64,000 bases of DNA from Erigeron canadensis (Eukaryota > Streptophyta > Magnoliopsida > Asterales > Asteraceae): positions 5,454,501 to 5,518,500 of the forward strand of contig NC_057768.1 in assembly GCF_010389155.1 (NCBI RefSeq), given 5' to 3'. Position 1 is the stretch's first letter; the number at the start of each line of letters is the position of its first letter. The notes beneath the pieces are model-generated. The model saw only the letters and a program-made list of their open reading frames with translations. It did not search any database and was not told the origin of the DNA. This document shows positions 57,640 to 64,000 of the stretch, one piece after another. The translations under genes were made by a program, and so were the position numbers.

Positions 57640-59003
57640 GGACTCGTATACAGCCTCATGTCATAGACCCGTTTTGGAAAAAGCTTGACTTAACACCGTG
57701 GACATGCGTAGAAGATGAAGACGAAGAAGACGATGTCCATAAAGTCGTTGATGGTCTTACGAATTTCTTGGATCAGCAACCCAAGGCCCAAAAGAAACAT
57801 TGGTTGTCAAAAATTAAAGACATCTTTAAGCCTGGTAAGACACAAGTGAAAGATCCTCTTGTTCAAAAGACCACACGCGGAAGACCAGTCGGCTCGAAAG
57901 ATTTGAACAAACCCCCACCTGCGCAGCCCGCCAGACACAGTACGTACGAGGCGTCCCAGTTCTGTCGTTATCCCGAGAACCGAAAATTGTTCGACGATCA
58001 ATCGCACCCTGAATCAGAATGGGTGAAAGATAACTCTGACATTTTCGGAAACTTGCACCCATATCCAGGTGTTGATGATATATATACTTTCAGGGACCCG
58101 TCCCAATCCTACGGGGTCGGGGATACACCATATGTGACACAAAAATTATATGGATTCGGCGATACGTCCCAAGACCATTGGCTCAACTATGACCAACCAT
58201 ATTCCAACTTAGTAGATGACATCTTCGGGCCACCACCTACACAATCTAGAAATGCACCCATATATGAATCAAGGCAGGCGCAGGTTTCAGATCCAGAGTC
58301 AGAGGCACAGTCATCGACCAGTTGGGTTGGGTATGTTGCGGAACCGTATAACGCCAGTCTTTCCAAAAATTACGATTGGGTACTAGGTGAGATACCATCG
58401 TACTTAAGGTCGTACGTTGTAGGCGCACAAAATGTCAAAGGAGACGGTAACTGTGGATTTCGAGCTACCGCTGTAGCTTTGGGGCTAGATGAGGAGATGG
58501 GTGCAGAGTGGGTTCGTACGCAGATGCTCGCGGAGTTTGAATCTGACCTCGATGGGTACATGCAAATGTTTGGGCAAACAGAGGGCAACCGAATGTTGTC
58601 AGCGCTGCGAACATCTTATTATGGACGAAGCCGGCCCATACATCATTGGATGAGTAAAGTGTGGTTCCATATCCTCCTGGCCAATAAGTTGGGTATAATA
58701 GTCAACTGCGTTAGTCTACGTGACCCCCGCACAGTATTTCCGATGCATCACGGCTTAGATCAGCTGTTATTCAAACAACCGATAAGTATTGCTCTGATAA
58801 ACAACGAAACCCATTTTGTTGCAGTGAAATTAGCAGGCGACTACCCAATGGCCTACAAGAATCCGGAATGGGAATTTCACGCAACCGATCCTACACGTCG
58901 ACTAGCATTAACGTACGCAAATCAAGAAGATGCGTATCAAAATTGGTTGTACGCAAACATGCCAAGAGTACCACCAGGCCCTCCTATTGTAATAAATGAT
59001 TAA
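57640..59003 (+). CDS. C-terminal exon of the MULE protein: linker and OTU cysteine-protease domain
   Basis: Exon 3 of the same gene, joined through a phase-1 intron (57562-57639), 454 codons. First comes the H-V-I-D-P-F-W-K-K-L-D segment that ends MULE transposases, then an acidic stretch and a Lys/Pro-rich linker with R-G-R-P-V-G-S-K-D, an AT-hook-like pattern. Next is a low-conservation Tyr/Pro/Gln region, and then an OTU domain: G-D-G-N-C-G-F with catalytic Asp (58443-58445) and Cys (58452-58454), and the His in E-T-H-F-V-A-V (58812-58814). OTU domains are deubiquitinase-type cysteine proteases. The stop is at 59001-59003. A host substrate is not evident. The fusion to a transposase is read from the continuous frame and is not a chance neighbour. 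Confidence 0.85.
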
Positions 59004-59267
59004 ATTCGTTCAATGTTTTATATAGGTTGTTTGTATGTATACTTTTTTTATTGTATATACTTTTTATGTATTTAAGTTGTTGTTGTTGCAAAACATGTTT
59101 TAATCAACAATTTCTCATACTTTTCTGTTGTACATACATTGATTTTATAATACTTTTCTAAATTTGATTCCAATTATTTTTTTATCAACAAATGTATAAA
59201 AACATAAAAAATACAAGTGAAAATTTCACGCAAATCAAGATTACAAAAGGAAATCACACTTCAGTTA

Positions 59268-59583
59268 AACGATGAATACAAACAATAAAAAAAGGGATGA
59301 TGATGTGCTAGGTCCATCTTTGAATGATGACTGGGTCCAAGGGCTACCCTGGGCGAACATATCATTGACATTAAAGGACGGTGACTGCTGGGCTGGGAAG
59401 GGTTGCTCTATATCCTCTGGGAGGGGGACATTCAGTCCACGTGTTCCCCTAACCACACGCCCAACCACACGAGTATGTCCCGATCGTGTCCTTAAAGCGT
59501 CCACATATGTCTGCGTAGGCGGGGTATTGGGCACTTGGGAAAGTCTTTGGTGGGTATCAAGAAGCCGCTCCTGTAGAACATGA
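59268..59583 (-). CDS. Antisense exon converging on the transposase gene (unrecognised protein)
   Basis: On the minus strand a good acceptor (TTTTCATGTTCTACAG|) at 59584 opens a 104-codon frame ending at a stop near 59268, 265 bases from the OTU stop and convergent with it. The frame is Pro/Thr/Arg/Ser-rich with T-Y-V-D-A-L-R, G-R-V-V-R-G-T-R-G-L-N-V-P-L and a Ser-rich end, and it is GC-rich like the transposase exons. A donor-like G|GTATAT at about 59632 suggests an upstream exon in the sub-terminal region. The layout recalls the convergent mudrA/mudrB genes of maize MuDR, but I do not recognise this protein. It may be a remnant of a second element gene. Confidence 0.5.
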
Positions 59584-59672
59584 AAATTAAGTTAATAATA
59601 GCTAAAAATTAGTTATACTTAATATAAATATACCCAAAAAATATCGAAAATCTGCCAGTGGGGGGACCCACT

Positions 59673-59784
59673 ATTAGCGGCGACGTCGCCGCAAATAGTG
59701 GGGACCACCACCATGTGATACAGTCTAACGTTACAGATGGATGTGACCCTGGGACCCACTATTAGCGGCGACGTCGTCGCAAAT
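59673..59784. repeat. Two copies of the GC-rich palindrome, right sub-terminal
   Basis: CCCACTATTAGCGGCGACGT, continuing to CGCCGCAAATAGTGGG at about 59667-59702, and a second copy at 59755-59790 with one further change. Both extend the 24-bp palindrome to about 36 bases (CCCACTATT...AATAGTGGG). They are 88 bases apart, so this end carries a tandem duplication of the terminal block. Confidence 0.85.
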
Positions 59785-59814
59785 AGTGGGTGGTGATGGC
59801 AGGTGGTATACTAA

Positions 59815-60303
59815 TCACATGCCCATGGTGATATGAAGGTATGAAGGTGTGGGGTGATGGCAGGTGGTGGTGGTGCAGGTGCTGATTACGTCGGTAGCGG
59901 TGTGTATATTAGTGTAAAAGTTTTTTTTTTTAATGTAAAATGACGTATTATAGTTATTTTAAGTATTAAGGGATGTATGTTGTAACTAATTTCATTTAGA
60001 TTGTTATAAGTGTTTTAGGAGATGATATTAGGAAGGGAGTAGTCCACATGTTGCTGTAAATATATGTGAGTTATGAATTATCTGATTATCGTGCATTTAG
60101 GTAAAATATTGGTGAAAGAAATTTGTAAAAGAGCAAGTGCCTTAAGAAAATAATTTTCAATTAAGCTCATATATATAAAGAGGATTTAAGATATACTAAT
60201 CCTTATATCTCATTAGAAGGGTAATATTTTGAATTTTCAAAATCTTTGTTTCTCGAGTTTGAACTTTAAATCTAACTTTTTGTGTTATATAATATTTGAT
60301 AAT
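59815..60303. other. Spacer
   Basis: A GGTGGTGGTGG-rich stretch near 59865-59880; no gene recognised. Confidence 0.35.
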
Positions 60304-60783
60304 TTTGGCAGCTTGGGTTGCGTCTTCTGTGAGGAGGAGGAAGAATCGATTGAGCATCTCCTATGCTCATGTAATATGGCCCTGGATCTTTGGTTCAGAG
60401 TTAGCAAATGGTGTAAAACAAGCCCACTCTTCTTTTTCTCCGTTAAAGATATTTTCGAATCTAGCAAGCATGTTGGCCTAACAGGAAAAAAATGAAAGAT
60501 TTTCAAAGGCGTGATGTTTGTCACATGTTGGTGCATATGGAAGATAAGAAACGAGAAGAGGTTTCAAGACCGGGAGATCAATGTAGAAAAGATTTTTCAA
60601 GATATCAAGACCACTAGCTTTTTATGGTATAGAAATAGATCGAGAGTTGGCACCATTAGTTGGCAAAAATGGAACATTTTTGAGGTTTGATATGTAATTA
60701 CTTGTATGTAATACTTGGCCAATCCACTATTGTGTGAGTTTGGCGATTTGTGAATAAAATATACTTTTCAAAAAAAAAATATA
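60304..60783 (+). mobile_element. 5'-truncated LINE, 480 bp, exact 18-bp TSD
   Basis: TATATAATATTTGATAAT is exact at 60286-60303 and 60784-60801. The body opens directly inside the RT zinc-binding domain (C-V-F-C-E-E-x6-H-L-L-C-S-C, about 60330-60374) followed by L-W-F-R-V. A stop at 60493-60495 and a frame change precede C-W-C-I-W-K-I-R-N-E-K-R-F and a final Trp-rich stretch. It ends in AAATATACTTTTC and poly(A) at 60769-60779. Target-primed reverse transcription is the established source of this structure. Confidence 0.92.
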
Positions 60784-60850
60784 TATATAATATTTGATAA
60801 TAGTTATATCGAATTATCGATAAAAATAAATCTAAAGTTGAATTAATTTA

Positions 60851-61941
60851 GGGATAAGTACTCTGGAACGTAACTAATTAATTGTGGTCTAATGTCTATA
60901 GTAGGAACCAACTATAATTTTCGGATATTATATGTTGGCAAACTTATTAAAATGTTTAAAGCGGTAATCAACCGGCTGATGGCTTATGTGGAGCTGTTTT
61001 CCATGTCAGATGCCACTTATGCCAAACCCTACTTTTTAAACCACAAACCAGATGTCTATATTCAAAACAACCAAGAAACCCATCAAATTCCATAAATTAG
61101 TTAATGAAAGATAGATCTCATGTTAAATCCACGTTTAGTGCATAACAAGATATATAATCAACATTTCCCTTTCTGCTTTCATATTACAACAAAGTATTCC
61201 CCAATTTGTTTATTTTATCTTTATTCAAACATGATATATATGCTTCTAAATCTAACAAGAAAGCCTTAATAGATCTAACAAGAAAAGAAAGAATGATGAA
61301 GAAGAAGAAATAAAGAGATGAGTGGTGGTAGATGGATTGGTGTTCTGGCCACCATCATTTTGTGGCAGTGATGGTAAGGGATATGTTTTCCAGCCACCAT
61401 CGTTTTTACTACCATCAGTTTTAGGCCATCGTTTTTCAGGCGATCTTTTGTGGTTTCGATTTTTATACCAACCCTTATCAGTTATTAATTTAAAGACTCA
61501 ATAACACTTGGATTTTCTCAGTTTTGTTTGTTCTTGATCTGAGTGTCGAATGGGAGTAGATTGATTTTTGTTGTAGTTGTTGTATTATTCTTGTTGTAGA
61601 TAGATTCTTTATGTTATATTCTTGATTTGGTTTTATGCTTTTTATATGTATTATATGCATATGAATATATATAAGTTTTGTTGCAGATTTCTTGAATTGG
61701 TAGTGTTTTTTATATGGGTTAGATATATCTGACTGAAAATGAATATGAATATGAATATGGTTTGCACTGCTTTTGTTGCATATTTCTTGAATTGTAACTG
61801 GCTACCATATTAGCAGGTAACCGGTTACATAATTTGGAGATTTTTAATAAGTTAATTAACAAATAGAATATCCAAAAATTGTAGTTGGATCCTACTATAT
61901 ACATTAGGCCATAGTTACTTACATTCCCGTATACTTATCCC
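60851..61941. mobile_element. MULE-type element with ~130-bp inverted termini, GGGATAAGTA ends
   Basis: The left end GGGATAAGTACTCTGGAACG and the right end (reverse complement GGGATAAGTATACGGGAATG) stay similar for about 130 bases, through GGCCTAATGTATATAGTAGG-like sequence and on to AACCGG. Flanks ATTAATTTA (60842-60850) and ATTAAATTA (61942-61950) agree in 8 of 9. The 830-bp interior has no recognised gene; it holds ATGGTGGCAG-like motifs near 61355-61440. Confidence 0.82.
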
Positions 61942-62676
61942 ATTAAATTATCAAACTTTCATCAATTATTATATACCTCACACACACATATTTGGATTAA
62001 ATCCTCTAAAGTCGATTCAACTTAATAGGTAAAGTTGGATCAACTTTAGCCAATTGATTAAGTGTAATGGTCAAGATTAAAATTTGACGTTTAAATCTTG
62101 ACAATTGATGTTCAAAGGTTAAAGTTTGAAAAAAGGACTTTGAAATTTTAAAAGATGACACATTCCGTGAGACAGAAGAGTAAGGGTTGTCATCAGATTG
62201 AAATTACAAAAGTTTGAAAACCAAGAACAAATCTTAGTCACACGTTTTTTCCTTTTCCTTCTTTCCCGGCTACCACCACCATCACTGTTCAACTGCCTCC
62301 GCCACCACCACCAACATCACAACATTACAACCACCAGCCTTTTTTCCCGTTGTCACCATAGTCCATAACTACCACCACCACGGAAAACTGTGATTTGAAG
62401 TGGGCTCTACTCTTAAGGGCAATAATAAAAGGTAGGTGGTGGTGGTGATCGGTGATGAAGTGATTAACCTGACAGTCCGCCCTTAGCCTCCATGATTCCG
62501 CCAACGACTAACCAGTGGATGGTGGCGGTGTTAATGGAGGCAATGACGAATTGTGATGATGGTGGTGGCGGAAAATAGTGGTAATTAAGAAGGGCCAAAG
62601 GAGAAGAAGAAAAGAAAATGTATGGTTGAGATCCAATTATAAATACAATTAGTGCATGTATTTTCTTTTCATAAGA
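61942..62676. other. Inverted CCACCA / GGTGGT region
   Basis: 62262-62390 is rich in CCACCACCA and 62430-62580 in GGTGGTGGT, so the two could pair. Inverted AAGTTGATC / GATTCAACTT blocks near 62008-62053 resemble the 5' part of Helitron E. No TSD or terminus resolved and no gene. Confidence 0.35.
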
Positions 62677-64000
62677 TGTAACATCCCAAATCTTTTTGCT
62701 TTGACCGTTGATTTATCGTTAGTTTTTGTTAGGTTCTGTTAATTATATTGTGGTTAATTAAGATGAGATTATATGTAGCTAATGTGTTAGGGTGCGTGAA
62801 TGTGCCTCATGATAAAGTGACTAATAAAGCCATAAAGTGTTCACGTACAAATCAAAGGGTAATTAAGAAACAAATAGAGGTTAACACAAGTGTAGGGACT
62901 TAGATGTCATAATTAGAAAGTTGGTCCAGCAGAGCTAGATATTAAACAGGTTGCTTTTGTCTTCAAAAGCGATCAATAACTTCGAAGTGCATCTTGTAGT
63001 TGGCATTAAACAGTCATAACTTATGCATTAGCCTGTTGAATTGCTTATCGTCATTAATTTTCCATTCCACACTGCATTTTATCCCTTTCTTAATACGCTA
63101 TTAATCTTAATGTGGGTTTTGTTAAACGAATTCTTAAGGGCTTTTATTAAGGTGTATTAACTAATTGTACATTTATCATAAAATTCAGGGGTGGACTTTT
63201 AGTATGGAAATATATAATACTTCTATGCATGTTAAGTAAAACCTAAAGGCTTTGTTTAGCATTTTCCTTATTCTTATAATGATAATAATATAACATATAG
63301 ATAATAACTTTATAAGAGATGAATTACATATTAAGAGGCTGGGGCATCAAGGCATGATGTGTATCTTAATTCTTAACCGATAATGAATGAAGATACTTTT
63401 GATGCAAATAACATTAGCTATTAAGTTTAATTACAGATACCTCATAACTATAATTATTGAGTGGGTCGAGTAAGCCTCATACAGTAGTGATACATAATTT
63501 GGTCATCAACTATTTACCACAAACCAAAAAAAATGTAAATAAAGTTTTAATCGTTCGAAAAATATATTAATCATCATATACTTTTCTTCTTAATTAGGCC
63601 GCTTAGAAACAACAAGAAAGCCATAATCAAATTAGAAAGAAACACTAACAACTAGTCAACTACTAATTATATATTACTCGAATGTTTACTACACATATGC
63701 ATCACTAATTAATTAATTATCAAACAAAAGTTTCTTCATATGTTCTTAAGTTTGACTGGTTTAAAATAACTTAAGAAACCTTTAATATTTGAGCATTCAC
63801 AGGCCGCATCCAAAGCTTGATATAAATTATCATCTTTTTATAGCCACTTTACTTTTGTTTAAATCGTGTTTGTTTTTTATTACTTTTATTTCATAAATCT
63901 TTAAGTCACAATCTTTCTATGTTGCTTTAATTTAAACAGCATATATATGTAGATATAAATATAAATTCCTTTAAGTTTAGGAATAATATAAGTCGGTCTT
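62677..64000. mobile_element. LTR fragment starting TGTAACATCCC, runs toward the right edge
   Basis: TGTAACATCCCAAATCTTTT followed by TTGACCGTTGATT and GTTAGGTTCTGTTA parallels the start of the solo LTR at 37433. The 3' end (TTACA plus a TAAGA TSD) is not found before 64000, so it is truncated or extends out. The extent beyond about 63100 is not supported by any homology I can see; the remaining bases are AT-rich with no gene. Confidence 0.45.

Larger units (their letters stand above)
55314..59805 (+). mobile_element. Near-intact MULE encoding transposase plus OTU protease
   Basis: Holds a spliced FAR1/transposase/OTU gene (55857-59003), a convergent antisense exon (59268-59583), and GC-rich palindromes at both ends (55359-55382; 59673-59696; 59761-59784). 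Flanks TTATACTAA (55305-55313) and GTATACTAA (59806-59814) match 8 of 9, the MULE TSD length. The terminal inverted repeat is short and imperfect outside the palindrome, so the outer borders are provisional by tens of bases. The coding DNA is clearly more GC-rich than the flanks. Confidence 0.75.

Noticed and set aside
59272..59583. Plus-strand 103-codon frame
   Set aside because: It is the complement of the antisense exon, which has the better codon pattern and a splice acceptor; the plus strand has no donor or acceptor support.
62262..62580. Proline-rich or glycine-rich protein gene
   Set aside because: CCACCA and GGTGGT runs suggest it, but stops interrupt every frame and no start, splice sites or conserved context exist.

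Overview
The window is nuclear DNA of a flowering plant, most likely a eudicot in the daisy family (Asteraceae). That placement is an inference from the AT-rich background, the GT-AG introns, the types of Copia and Gypsy LTRs and Helitrons, and the coding style; no single sequence proves it. Two ordinary host genes are visible. One is the first exon of a receptor-like cytoplasmic kinase, minus strand, running off the left edge (305-860). The other is a complete five-exon bHLH transcription factor of the RHD6/RSL1 root-hair class (47460-48980, plus strand). Nearly everything else is transposable-element sequence, and much of it can be delimited to the base because target-site duplications (TSDs) and termini are preserved.

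Left part (1-16992): kinase exon; a Tourist-like MITE; two short Helitrons on the minus strand, one with an internal 133-bp minisatellite; a MULE with doubled long terminal inverted repeats (7527-11112) holding a 2.5-kb solo LTR with a perfect AAAGA TSD; a small MULE MITE; a hAT element (perfect 8-bp TSD) with a Harbinger MITE inside it; a Copia solo LTR; and two hAT elements plus a hAT end.

Middle part (16993-35000): a solo LTR with four short repeats and GC-rich palindromes; three copies of a tRNA-like SINE and one SINE of a second family; a foldback MULE MITE split by a SIRE-like Copia solo LTR; a Helitron with an RPA-like OB-fold remnant; two 5'-truncated LINEs; another Helitron; and two MULE-like elements with roughly 200-bp inverted repeats.

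Copia nest (36066-46313): a decayed plus-strand Copia element with gag, protease, integrase, RT and RNase H remnants. Its integrase is split by a 3.5-kb solo LTR (TSD GTCTT), which is itself split by an 864-bp Copia solo LTR (TSD GTAAG). Its RNase H is split by a 1.45-kb non-coding LTR element (TSD GTGAT). The Copia 3' LTR ends 1.15 kb upstream of the bHLH gene.

Right part (49518-64000): a Helitron copy just downstream of the bHLH gene; two related Helitron 5' ends facing head to head; a 4.5-kb almost intact MULE (55314-59805) encoding a FAR1-type DNA-binding domain, a MULE transposase, a SWIM-like Cys motif and a C-terminal OTU cysteine-protease domain. This MULE also has a convergent antisense exon and repeated 24-bp palindromes at its ends. 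Then come a 5'-truncated LINE with an 18-bp TSD, another MULE of the GGGATAA family, and an LTR fragment running to the right edge.

The most notable item is the MULE carrying the OTU protease. Apart from one probable single-base frameshift in a G run it looks intact, with conserved splice sites and complete catalytic motifs.
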